Part shown: positions 14,598 to 22,305 of the stretch, piece after piece
How positions within the stretch are numbered: the first letter of the stretch is position 1
How the letters are laid out: each line of letters starts with the position of its first letter
NCBI RefSeq assembly: GCF_031180885.1
Contig: NZ_JAPSLK010000037.1
Span: forward strand, 1-64,000
Origin: Saccharothrix sp.
GTDB taxonomy: Bacteria; Actinomycetota; Actinomycetes; Mycobacteriales; Pseudonocardiaceae
Length of the DNA: 64,000 bases
Direction of reading: 5' to 3'
The notes under the pieces: model-generated
What the model saw: only the letters and a program-made list of their open reading frames with translations
What the model was told of the DNA's origin: nothing
Database searches by the model: none
Translations under genes and position numbers: made by a program

Positions 14598-16076
14598 ATG
14601 TTGCTCGTACGCACCTTGCTGCGGATGCCGGAACTGCGACTACGCCTCGTGGTCGGGGAGGAGTTCCTGGACCGGCCCGTGACGAGGCTCTATGGCACCG
14701 AGCTGCCCGATCCGGCGCGGTACCTGTCGGGCGGCGAGCTGGTCCTGTCGGGGCTGCTCTGGCACCGTTCGGCGGCCGATTGCGAGACCTTCGTCGGCTC
14801 TTTGGCGCACGCCGGGGTCGCCGCGTTGGCCGCGAGCGATCCGGAGGCCCGTGAATTGCCGGCGGCGCTGGTCGAGGCCTGCCGTCGGCACGGGGTGCCG
14901 TTGTTGGAGGTTCCGATCGACCTGTCGTTCGCGACCATCACCGAGCGGGTCGTGCTCGAACTGGCCGCCGAACGGGTCGGGGACGCGGGCGCCCAACTGG
15001 GTCGGCACCGGCGGCTGCTGACCGTGGTCGCGGACGGCGGCGGGCTCGGCGAGCTGGTGGCGGCGGGCGCGGCGGAGCTGGACGCCCCGGTGCGGGTCCT
15101 GTCGACCACCGGGCACGTGGTGGCCGGTCCGGAGCCGGCCGACGCTGGGTTGTTCGTGCGGGAGTTCCTGCTGGCCGACCGGCTGCCCCGGGTGGTGCGG
15201 CGGACGACGCTGCTGCCGGTGTCCGAGCGCGGCGGGTCGCGGGTGGCCACGTGGATCGTGGTGGTCGACGGGGACCGGGCGCACGACGAGGTCGCGGCCG
15301 AGCTGGCCAGCCTGGTGGGCGTCGAGCGGACCCGGGTGGTGCAGGAGCGGCGCATCGAGAACCGGGCCGCGGGGCCGTTGCTGCGCGAGGTGCTGTCCGG
15401 GTCGGGCGACCTGGGTCCCCGGCTGGCCGCCGTGGGGTGGGACGCGCCGGAGTTCCGGGTGGTGGTCGCGTCGTGCACGGACGGGCGGGTCGAGCAGGCG
15501 GCGGCGTTGCTGGAGGAGGTGCTGGCGCCCATCGCGCCGCACGCCCTGGTGTCCGTGCACGGCGAGGAGGTGTACGCGATCGCGCCGTCGGGTCCGGGGT
15601 GGGCCGAGGCGGTGCGAGGTGCTTTGCGGACCGTCGAACCCGGGTTGGGGTCGGTGCGGGTGCTGGTCGGGATCTCGTCGGCGGTGGGGGCGGCCGGGTT
15701 GCGGGGTGCGGCGGAGGAGGCGTCGCACGCGCGGCGGCTGGGGGAGCGGCGGCCGGGACGGACCTGTGTGGTGGCGGGCGAGGAGATCGCGTTGCACCAG
15801 TTGCTGCTGGCGGGGGTGCCGGAGGAGTTGCGCGGGTCGTTGCGGCGGCGGGTGCTGGGGCCGGTGCTGGACTACGACGCCGAGCACGGGTCGGACCTGG
15901 TCGGGACCCTGCGGGTGTTCCTGGACTGCTCCGGCTCGTGGACGACGGCGGCGGCGCGGCTGCACGTCCACGTGAACACCCTGCGCTACCGGGTCGGCCG
16001 GGTGGAGGAGCTGTTGGGCGTGGACCTCTCGGATTTCACGTCTCGCGTGGACCTGTACCTCGCCCTGCACGGTTGA
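14598..16076 (+). CDS. pucR: PucR-family transcriptional regulator of purine catabolism
   Basis: A 492-residue regulator. The N-terminal PucR domain (about residues 10-125) is followed by a GGDEF-like/CdaR spacer. The C-terminal PucR helix-turn-helix contains LRVFLDCSGSWTTAAARLHV and HVNTLRYRVGRVEELLG. The ATG at 14598 is chosen because GGAGGAGG lies five bases upstream; a longer open frame has no such site. It is divergent from the nine-gene purine operon across about 150 bases. In that gap, TTTGT at 14532 and ACAAA at 14545 form a short inverted repeat that could be part of the operator. PucR proteins usually activate purine genes in response to a catabolic intermediate; the exact effector here is unknown. 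Confidence 0.92.
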   Translation: MLLVRTLLRMPELRLRLVVGEEFLDRPVTRLYGTELPDPARYLSGGELVLSGLLWHRSAADCETFVGSLAHAGVAALAASDPEARELPAALVEACRRHGVPLLEVPIDLSFATITERVVLELAAERVGDAGAQLGRHRRLLTVVADGGGLGELVAAGAAELDAPVRVLSTTGHVVAGPEPADAGLFVREFLLADRLPRVVRRTTLLPVSERGGSRVATWIVVVDGDRAHDEVAAELASLVGVERTRVVQERRIENRAAGPLLREVLSGSGDLGPRLAAVGWDAPEFRVVVASCTDGRVEQAAALLEEVLAPIAPHALVSVHGEEVYAIAPSGPGWAEAVRGALRTVEPGLGSVRVLVGISSAVGAAGLRGAAEEASHARRLGERRPGRTCVVAGEEIALHQLLLAGVPEELRGSLRRRVLGPVLDYDAEHGSDLVGTLRVFLDCSGSWTTAAARLHVHVNTLRYRVGRVEELLGVDLSDFTSRVDLYLALHG

Positions 16077-16203
16077 ACGGCCGCGACTCCGTCGCGGCGG
16101 CTCGGCCGCCGAAAGTCGGCTTGTCGCGCCGCCTTCCGCTCCGGTCGAAAAGCGTGATCGGAGCGAAAGGCGACGCGACAAGCCGACGCGGCCTCGCGGG
16201 TTG
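16075..16203. repeat. Dispersed hairpin repeat, copy B
   Basis: The same architecture as copies A and C. Inner arms 16115-16142 and 16160-16187 begin with GTCGGCTTGTCGCG and end with its complement. The outer GC-rich flank starts inside the pucR stop codon with GAACGGCCGCGA. It is oriented like copy A and opposite to copy C. Copies B and C bracket the small gene at 16215-16595 as an inverted pair. Confidence 0.85.
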
Positions 16204-16214
16204 ATACTTGGCGC

Positions 16215-16595
16215 ATGGCCTCCGCGCCGTGGGGCAACTTCGCCTTGTTCGTGGGTGTCGCGCTCGCGCCGTCCGCGCTGTGCTGGGCCGTGCTCCACAT
16301 CCCCCGGTTGCTCCGGCGGCTGCGGCGGGAACCCTTGACTCCACGGGGACTTCCGATCGAACAGTTGGCCGCCGACCTGAGGCGGGTGCACCGCGTGCTG
16401 GCCCTCATCCGGCCGGGCACGCCGTACGCCCGCCGCGCAGGGGTGCGGCAGGCGTACGACGTCCTGTTGGCACAGGCCTGTGCGGCGGTCGGGGTGCCCC
16501 ACCGGCTGGACGACCTGCCGGAGGGGGTCGACCGGGACATCGAGAGGCTTCGCGTCGAAGAAGCTCTGCGGCAAGAGGGGTTGGCCATCCCCTGA
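16215..16595 (+). CDS. Small protein with one N-terminal membrane helix
   Basis: A 126-residue hypothetical protein. One hydrophobic segment (residues 8-29, FALFVGVALAPSALCWAVLH) is followed by a basic stretch RLLRRLRRE, so the remaining 90 residues should be cytosolic. That part is mostly alpha-helical with LAADLRRVHRVLALIRPGTPYARRAGVRQAYD-type character (quoted only as a region, residues 52-84). No catalytic motif is visible and no strong ribosome site precedes the ATG. It resembles a widespread class of uncharacterised actinomycete proteins. It stands alone between two inverted copies of the hairpin repeat, so it could travel with them, or the repeats may simply act as its boundaries. Confidence 0.7.
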   Translation: MASAPWGNFALFVGVALAPSALCWAVLHIPRLLRRLRREPLTPRGLPIEQLAADLRRVHRVLALIRPGTPYARRAGVRQAYDVLLAQACAAVGVPHRLDDLPEGVDRDIERLRVEEALRQEGLAIP

Positions 16596-16616
16596 CGCAC
16601 CGCCGCCGCGCTCCAG

Positions 16617-16772
16617 GGGATGGCCCGCGAGGCCGCGTCGGCTTGTCGCGCCGCTTTTCCCGGTGATCACGTTCTTCGATCGCCGGGAAAAGCGGCGCGA
16701 CGGGCCGACTACCGGGCGGCCTCGCCGCGGCGCCGGAGGCGGCGCAATCAGACACCGCGACTCGCGGCCGTT
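16617..16772. repeat. Dispersed hairpin repeat, copy C (inverted relative to A and B)
   Basis: The 32-base inner arms at 16637-16668 and 16678-16709 share the GATC-centred core of copy A (loop region CGTTCTT). The right flank GGAGGCGGCGCAATC is the reverse complement of the left flank of copy A. The end GCGGCCGTTC is the reverse complement of the start of copy B. It ends two bases before the Imm1-like gene stop codon. Confidence 0.9.
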
Positions 16773-16774
16773 CT

Positions 16775-17128
16775 CTACCTGACTTGTTGCCAGGGGACCC
16801 GGGTCGGGCGTTCGCCGGTGGCCAGGAACTCCTCGATCGCCTTGGCCAGGTCGGCCACCGGGATCTCGCAGTGGGTCGGGAACCGGACCCCGGCGTAGCG
16901 GGGGCGCTGCCGGGGGCCTTCGCCGAGGCTGGCCCACGACCCGGTGATCACGTCGGTGAACAGCATCGCCCCGCGGTCGCCGCGCACGCCCACCCACACC
17001 CGGTTGTCCGGGGTGTCGCGGTGCACGAGGGTCGCGTCCTCGGCGACGGAGAGCAGGTCGAGCAGGCGACGGACGTCCTCGGTGCCGCGCAGTTCGTCCA
17101 CGCCGGTCCGGTGGTGTGCCTGGATCAT
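16775..17128 (-). CDS. Imm1-family immunity-like protein
   Basis: A 117-residue cytosolic protein whose C-terminal half fits the Imm1 pattern: GDRGAMLFTD, a GSW motif, YAGVRFPTHCEIPVADL, and the closing FLATGERPTRVPWQ. Imm1 proteins are known from actinobacterial polymorphic-toxin loci, where they neutralise a neighbouring toxin. The ATG at 17128 has AGGGAG five bases upstream; an in-frame GTG at 17134 would overlap the DUF1996 stop as GTGA. The gene is thus coupled to the secreted DUF1996 protein, an unusual partner. No recognisable toxin domain is adjacent. The family call rests on pattern memory, not on a search. Confidence 0.6.
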   Translation of the reverse strand: MIQAHHRTGVDELRGTEDVRRLLDLLSVAEDATLVHRDTPDNRVWVGVRGDRGAMLFTDVITGSWASLGEGPRQRPRYAGVRFPTHCEIPVADLAKAIEEFLATGERPTRVPWQQVR

Positions 17129-17130
17129 CG

Positions 17131-18543
17131 TCACTCCCTGCACTTCTTGCCGGAGTTGATGCAGTCCACGACGCGGTTCATGATCTCCTCGCCCATCACG
17201 TTGGCGAAGTCGTCGTGGTCGGACAACGGGTTGTGCTCCTCCTCGGGGAACGCGTCGACCGCGTACTGGCCGTTCTGCTGCACGTCCCGGGGGATGTTGT
17301 AGGTCAGGCTGATGCGCAACTGCGGCACGGCGCGGAAACCCCTGGGGCACTTGCCGTTCTCGTTCGGGTAGACGATGTGGTCGCGGTGGTTGGCGCTGTC
17401 GGTGTTCTTGCCGTCCCAGCAGCTCGGGAAGTCGTGGACGCGCTTGACCTTGCTGCCCTGCGGGCAGATCGGGTACTTGTCCATCAGCACCTTGTCCTCG
17501 AAACCGGTGCAGGTCCAGGACTTCCGGGCGTTCTTCGGGCCGTTGGTGGACACCTTGGCGTCGCCGTAGAGGATGCGCAGGAACTGCGGCATCGCGACGA
17601 CCTTGCCGGTGGGGCTGCCGCGGAAGGTCAGGTCGACGACCTCGGGGCGCTGGATCTCGCCCTCGTTACCGGGCAGTTCGTTCTCGTCGCTCCGGCTCTT
17701 GCCGTCACCCTTCTCCGGCGCGTCCGCCTCGGCTTCCTTCTGGGCTTCGGCGACCTTCGCGTCCTTCGCGTCGCCGTCCTTGACCGTGCAGGGGGCGAGG
17801 CGTTGCAGGCCGCGGGGGCGCTGGGCGACCCGGTCGATGGCCTCGACGATCCGGCCGATGGCCGCGGTGCGCTTGTCCCGCAACGGACCCAGGATCGCGT
17901 TGTTCACGAAGTTCGGGTCGTCGACGTTCGCGGCCTTCTTCAGCTTGTCGTTGGCCTCGGCGATCTGGGCCTTGAGCTGGTTGAGGTTGCGGTCGACCTC
18001 GGCGCGGGCCTGCTGGGGGACGTTGCGCAGCTTGCGCTTGACGTCCGGGCACTCGACCTCGGCGTTGTTCGGCTGTCCGGGTTCTTCCTCCTCGTTCTCC
18101 TTGTCGATGCGGAGCACGGGCCAGAAGTAGGTGGACTTGTCACCGTTCTTGCAGGTGGTGTCGGCCTCTTGGAGGCTCTCGTTGGTCGAGTCGGCGTCGG
18201 TGGACACGTTCCCGACGTAGTCGTGCAGGTGCTGGGCGCCGTTGCGGACGCCGGGCTGCGCGATGAAGTTGTCCGGGTTGAAGTGCCCGTTCTCGTTGCG
18301 CCCGCAGTCGACGGTGAACGTGCCGTTGGTGGCGTCGCCTTCCGGCCTGGGCGCCTTGACGTTGCGCGCCTGCTTGGTGATGTCGACGAACAGGGACTTG
18401 TCGGCCCCGTCCGCCTGGGCGGTGCCCTGGTCTCCGGTGGTGGAGATCGCGACCGCCAGGCCGATCGTCAGCGCCAGCCCGGCGACGCCGGCTGTGAGCT
18501 TGGTGCGCCGCGAGAAGCGGTGCCGCCCCTGGTTTCGCGTCAT
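17131..18543 (-). CDS. Secreted DUF1996 protein with an inserted charged linker
   Basis: A 470-residue secreted protein. The basic N-terminus RFSRRTKLTAG and hydrophobic segment 18-34 form a signal peptide, with likely cleavage near AQADG. DUF1996 features are visible in two parts: HLHDYVGNVSTDADSTNESL and STYFWPVLR before residue 145, and RVHDFPSCWDG, DHIVYPNENGKCP, AVPQLRISLTYNIP and NPLSDHDDFANVMGEE after residue 290. Between them lies an insertion of about 150 residues, predicted helical and rich in Lys, Asp and Glu. The ATG at 18543 has GAGGTG eight bases upstream. The 3' end is coupled to the Imm1-like gene. DUF1996 proteins are extracellular and of unknown biochemical function. Confidence 0.85.
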   Translation of the reverse strand: MTRNQGRHRFSRRTKLTAGVAGLALTIGLAVAISTTGDQGTAQADGADKSLFVDITKQARNVKAPRPEGDATNGTFTVDCGRNENGHFNPDNFIAQPGVRNGAQHLHDYVGNVSTDADSTNESLQEADTTCKNGDKSTYFWPVLRIDKENEEEEPGQPNNAEVECPDVKRKLRNVPQQARAEVDRNLNQLKAQIAEANDKLKKAANVDDPNFVNNAILGPLRDKRTAAIGRIVEAIDRVAQRPRGLQRLAPCTVKDGDAKDAKVAEAQKEAEADAPEKGDGKSRSDENELPGNEGEIQRPEVVDLTFRGSPTGKVVAMPQFLRILYGDAKVSTNGPKNARKSWTCTGFEDKVLMDKYPICPQGSKVKRVHDFPSCWDGKNTDSANHRDHIVYPNENGKCPRGFRAVPQLRISLTYNIPRDVQQNGQYAVDAFPEEEHNPLSDHDDFANVMGEEIMNRVVDCINSGKKCRE

Positions 18544-18722
18544 GGATGTGTCACCTCGTCGTAGGTACGCGCATTCGCTTCGAACCCCGACCGCCGGTGG
18601 GCGGTGGACACCGGGGCATACGTACCGATCCCGGTCCGCGACCTGGCCGTTACCTTTTCGTTATCGGACGCCCACCCCTGACTTGGACACTCGGACCCGT
18701 GGACCACGGCGCAGAGAACGTC

Positions 18723-20768
18723 ATGTCCGGCACCACCCACGGACCGGTCGTCCAAGCGGGCCGCGTCAACGACATCCACTTCCACCACCACGAGCCCCGC
18801 GCCCCGGTCATCCCGCGCCAACTCCCACCCGCCCCCAGGCTCTTCACCGGCCGCCGCCGGGAACTCGCCGACCTCGACCGCTGGTTCGACGCCGAGGACG
18901 CCCTGGTGGCCGTGGTTTCCGGCCCCGGCGGCGTGGGCAAGACGTCCCTGGCCCTGCGCTGGCTGCACACCGCGCGCACCCGCTTCCCCGACGGCCAGCT
19001 CTACGTCGAACTCGGCGCCCACTCCCCGGGCGGCCCCGCCACCCCGTCGGAGGTCCTGGAGTGGTTCCTGCTGGCCCTGGGCACCCCCGCCGCCGAGATT
19101 CCCCTTGAAGTGTCCCGAAGACAGGCCCTCTTCCGCACCCTCACCGCCGACCGCAGACTCGCCCTCCTCCTCGACGACGCCGTCTCCGCCGCCCAGATCC
19201 GCCCCCTGCTGCCCACCTCCCCGCACAGCGCCGTCCTGGTCACCAGCCGCTGGCGCCTGAGCGGCCTCGCCGTCGACGGCGCCCGCTTCGTAGACGTCGA
19301 ATCCTTCGACCTCAACGCCTCCCTCGAACTCCTCGAACACGCCCTAGGCCCCCGAGTCACCTCCGAACCCGACGCGGCCCGCGAACTCGCCCACCTCTGC
19401 GGCGGCCTCCCCATAGCCCTCTCCGTAGTAGGCGCCCGCCTCTCCACCCACCCCCGCCGCACCCTCTCCGGCGAAGTCGGCTCCCTGCGCACCGAACGCC
19501 TGGGTTCGCTGAGCGTGGACGGCGGTGTGTCCGTGGAGGCCGTGTTCGATCTGTCCTATGTGGAGCTTCCGGCGCGGCACGCGCGGATCTACCGGCTGTG
19601 CTCGGTCAACCCCGGCACCTCGTTCGGCCTCGGCGCCGCCGCCGCGGCGGCCGACGAACCGCCGCCCGACATCGCCCCCGTGCTCGCCGACCTGGTGGAC
19701 AAGAACCTGCTCAGCGAGGTCGGCGACGAGCGCTACGGGTACCACGACCTGCTGCGCGCCCACGCCCGGCAGCACGCGGAGTGGCACTCGGCGGCCGAGC
19801 GCGACGCCGCGCTGTGGCGGGTCGTCCAGTGGTACCTGGACGGGGCGGTCGCGGCGGACCGGGTCGTCGTGCCCGACCGCCCCCGCGTCGGCCCGCGCTA
19901 CGAGGTGGCGCCGGCCGCGTTCGGCCGCGTCGCCGAAGCCCTGGGCTGGCTGGAGACCGAGCGCGGCAACCTGGTCAACGCCACCCGCGAGGCCGCCGAC
20001 CACGGTCGCCACGATCTCGCCTGGCAGCTCGCCGAAGCCCAATGGGGCCTGTACCTCCACCGCAGGCACCTCACCGACTGGGTGACCACGTTCGAGATCG
20101 GCGCCCGTGCCGCCCGCCGCGCCGGCCACGCCGTGGCCGAGTCGCGCCTGCGCCTCCAACTGGCCATCGGCTACGTCGAGCTGGGACGCCGGGAGGACGC
20201 CTCCCGCGAGGTGTCCCGCGCCCTGGACCTCGGCAAGGCCGCCGGCGACCTCGGTTCCGTCTCCACCGCGCTGCGCCAACTCGGCCGGATCGCCCGCGCC
20301 GGCGGCGACGCCGAAGGCGCTCTCACCTACTTCCGGCACTCCCTCGCGGTCGCGACCGAACTCGGCCGACCCCGCAGCGTCGCCCTCGCCCACCGGCGGA
20401 TAGGTGAGGCCCTGACCGATCTCGGCCGCTTGGAGGAAGCAGTCGCCGAGTTCACCGAAGCCGGACAGATCCTGGCGGACCTCGGGCAGCGGGTGGAACT
20501 GGCCCGCCTGCGCGGCGTCATGGCCCGACCCCTCCTGGAACTGGACCGGGTGGACGAGGCGGCGCGGTTGCTGGAGGCCGCGCATCCGGTGTTGGCCGAG
20601 ACCGGTTCTCCCGCGTACCTGGCCGCCGTGCTCCTGCCCCTGGCGGACGTGGCGGAGCGCAGGAACGACCCCGCCAAAGCCCGTCTCCACCTGCGCGCGG
20701 CGGCGGATGCCTACACGGCGGTGGGGGAGCCGGTGCCCGACGACATCGGCTCCCGCCTGACGACGTGA
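18723..20768 (+). CDS. STAND NTPase: NB-ARC plus TPR protein with VQAG/HxH N-terminal motif
   Basis: A 681-residue signal-transduction ATPase. A short N-terminal motif GPVVQAGRVNDIHFHHH precedes the NB-ARC domain, with P-loop GPGGVGKTS near residue 66, Walker B LALLLDDA, the sensor LVTSRWR and the GLPIAL motif. Helical and winged-helix linkers follow to about residue 390. At least six TPR-like repeats fill residues 440-670. No DNA-binding domain is present, unlike the SARP at 22306. I start at the ATG at 18723; in-frame starts upstream would overlap the promoter region of the divergent DUF1996 gene. The closest relative in the window is the gene at 61869-63950. Such proteins usually oligomerise on ligand binding; the ligand and output are unknown. 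Confidence 0.85.
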   Translation: MSGTTHGPVVQAGRVNDIHFHHHEPRAPVIPRQLPPAPRLFTGRRRELADLDRWFDAEDALVAVVSGPGGVGKTSLALRWLHTARTRFPDGQLYVELGAHSPGGPATPSEVLEWFLLALGTPAAEIPLEVSRRQALFRTLTADRRLALLLDDAVSAAQIRPLLPTSPHSAVLVTSRWRLSGLAVDGARFVDVESFDLNASLELLEHALGPRVTSEPDAARELAHLCGGLPIALSVVGARLSTHPRRTLSGEVGSLRTERLGSLSVDGGVSVEAVFDLSYVELPARHARIYRLCSVNPGTSFGLGAAAAAADEPPPDIAPVLADLVDKNLLSEVGDERYGYHDLLRAHARQHAEWHSAAERDAALWRVVQWYLDGAVAADRVVVPDRPRVGPRYEVAPAAFGRVAEALGWLETERGNLVNATREAADHGRHDLAWQLAEAQWGLYLHRRHLTDWVTTFEIGARAARRAGHAVAESRLRLQLAIGYVELGRREDASREVSRALDLGKAAGDLGSVSTALRQLGRIARAGGDAEGALTYFRHSLAVATELGRPRSVALAHRRIGEALTDLGRLEEAVAEFTEAGQILADLGQRVELARLRGVMARPLLELDRVDEAARLLEAAHPVLAETGSPAYLAAVLLPLADVAERRNDPAKARLHLRAAADAYTAVGEPVPDDIGSRLTT

Positions 20769-20773
20769 CGGGC

Positions 20774-20908
20774 CTAGACGACCAGGTCCGCCACCGCGAT
20801 CCACCGGCTGTCGGCGATCCCGCCGTCCGCCACGAGGAACCCGTCCCGACAACCGCCCACCGCGCGCCACACACCGGGTGCCACGACCTGCCACTCACCC
20901 CACGACAC
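20774..20908 (-). CDS. Possible 44-residue protein downstream of the transferase gene
   Basis: A short frame starting at the GTG at 20908, overlapping the transferase stop (20895) by 14 bases and ending TAG at 20774. The sequence has coding-like composition, with WGEWQVVAPGVWRAVGGC and FLVADGGIADSRW. It could be a coupled small protein or the frameshifted C-terminal tail of the transferase. No family is recognised and there is no clear ribosome site. Confidence 0.35.
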   Translation of the reverse strand: MSWGEWQVVAPGVWRAVGGCRDGFLVADGGIADSRWIAVADLVV

Positions 20909-22043
20909 GGGGCACCGCCACCGGCGACACCGGCACCGCGTGCGTCGGCTCGGGCAGACCCAGCAGGCGGTACATCGTGCGCCGGGTCGCCACACCCGCG
21001 CCGCCCGGGTACGAACTGATCGCCTCCGCGACGCCCGGCACCACGACCGCGTCCTCCACCCGCGGGCACTCCGGGTCCACCACGGGCGCGGTCCGGTACA
21101 CCAGGTCCGCCAGGCTGCCCGGCCGGAGCATGTCGTCGGGGATCGGCACGACGAGCATCGGCCGTCCCACGGCGGCGGCGTACTGCGTGGTCGAGCCGAA
21201 GTCGCCGATCACCGCGTCCGCGGCCACCGCGGCGGCCCGCCAGCCCTCGTCCGGCGGCACCACCAGCACCTCGCGCGGCAGCCAGGCGCGGACCTGCCGC
21301 GCGCCGTGGACGCTCCAGACGTTCGGGTGCAGCACGGCCGCCACCCGCTCGCCCCGCTCCAACAGCGCGCCGTAGAGGCCGATGTGGGCGCCGAACGTCG
21401 AGTGCCGGGTCCAGGTCGAGCTGACGGTGACCAGCCGCTCGACCGGGGCCACGCCCAAGGCCCGCCGGTAGTGGTCGCGGTAGGGGGTGCTGGCGAGCAG
21501 GCGGTCCAGGCACACGTCACCGGCCACCACCGCCGCGGGCACGGCCTCGGGGCAGGACTCGGCCAGCACGCGGTGCTCGTCGTGGTGCGCGAGCACGATG
21601 GCGGCGGCCACGACCCGGCCGTCCCGGATCAGCCGCTCCCGGCTCAGGCCGTGCGCGGGGAACGTGCCGCCCCGGCGCGGGCGGGACCGGGACTTCAGCG
21701 CGCCCGCGCCGTGGGGCAGGGCCAGCACCGGGCCGTGCAGTTCGTCGAGGCCGCGGTGGCTGGCCGCGAGGACCAGGTCGAACCGGTGGCGGACCGCCTG
21801 CTGCCACGGCACGACGTGGCCGCCGAGACCCCGCACGAACTCCTCCGTGCCGTGCGTCGCGCCGTGCACGGTGAACAGCACCTGGACGCGGTGGTCCGCC
21901 TCCAGCAGCGGCAGCAGGTCCGCGAGCCGGGTGCCCGCCACCACGTGCGGCACCACCACCAGGACCGTGCGGCAATCGGTCCGCGTGATCCGTGCATCCG
22001 CTCCCAAGCCGATAGGGCCATTTGTCCATCCGTCGCCGACCAC
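20895..22043 (-). CDS. TagF/GT-B-like glycerophosphotransferase or glycosyltransferase
   Basis: A 382-residue protein with a two-domain GT-B outline. The N-terminal half has VLVVVPHVVAGTRLADLLPL and VLALPHGAG. The C-terminal half has RLVTVSSTWTRHSTFG, VAAVLHPNVW and the segment ADAVIGDFGSTTQYAAAVG, which resembles the D-x-S-S/T motif of CDP-glycerol glycerophosphotransferases (teichoic-acid polymerases). The GTG at 22043 is chosen because GGGGAGG lies five bases upstream; the longer open frame lacks coding character. It is divergent from the SARP gene and convergent with the STAND gene. A role in decorating cell-surface polymers is an inference; the substrate cannot be read from the sequence. 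Confidence 0.65.
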   Translation of the reverse strand: MVGDGWTNGPIGLGADARITRTDCRTVLVVVPHVVAGTRLADLLPLLEADHRVQVLFTVHGATHGTEEFVRGLGGHVVPWQQAVRHRFDLVLAASHRGLDELHGPVLALPHGAGALKSRSRPRRGGTFPAHGLSRERLIRDGRVVAAAIVLAHHDEHRVLAESCPEAVPAAVVAGDVCLDRLLASTPYRDHYRRALGVAPVERLVTVSSTWTRHSTFGAHIGLYGALLERGERVAAVLHPNVWSVHGARQVRAWLPREVLVVPPDEGWRAAAVAADAVIGDFGSTTQYAAAVGRPMLVVPIPDDMLRPGSLADLVYRTAPVVDPECPRVEDAVVVPGVAEAISSYPGGAGVATRRTMYRLLGLPEPTHAVPVSPVAVPRVVG

Positions 22044-22193
22044 GAGCACCTCCCCATTTGATTCGAGTCGATGGGGAAAACGTGCGGCATGGTGTCGTCG
22101 ACCTGCTGTCACTGATCTCCCGGAACCCTGTCTGCCCAGGTCAGGGCCTTCTGCGCAGGCAATTCCGCAACATTGCGGGCGAAATTCGCGATG

Positions 22194-22234
22194 ATCTGTC
22201 AGAGATCTGTCAAAACGTGGACAGCTGATAACGT
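22194..22234 (+). promoter_or_regulatory. SARP-type direct repeats with 11-bp phasing and a -10 candidate
   Basis: Three heptamers at exact 11-bp intervals (ATCTGTC at 22194, ATCTGTC at 22205, CGTGGAC at 22216), separated by four-base spacers, lead into GATAACGT (22227-22234). This is the arrangement recognised by SARP/AfsR-type activators overlapping the -35 region. It lies 72 bases before the SARP gene start, so autoregulation is likely (inference). Confidence 0.6.
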
Positions 22235-22305
22235 TTTTAGCACGGGGCACGACTGCCGCGGGGCCGCCGCACAATACTGGACGGGCTTCAGCGAGGGGTG
22301 GCGCT

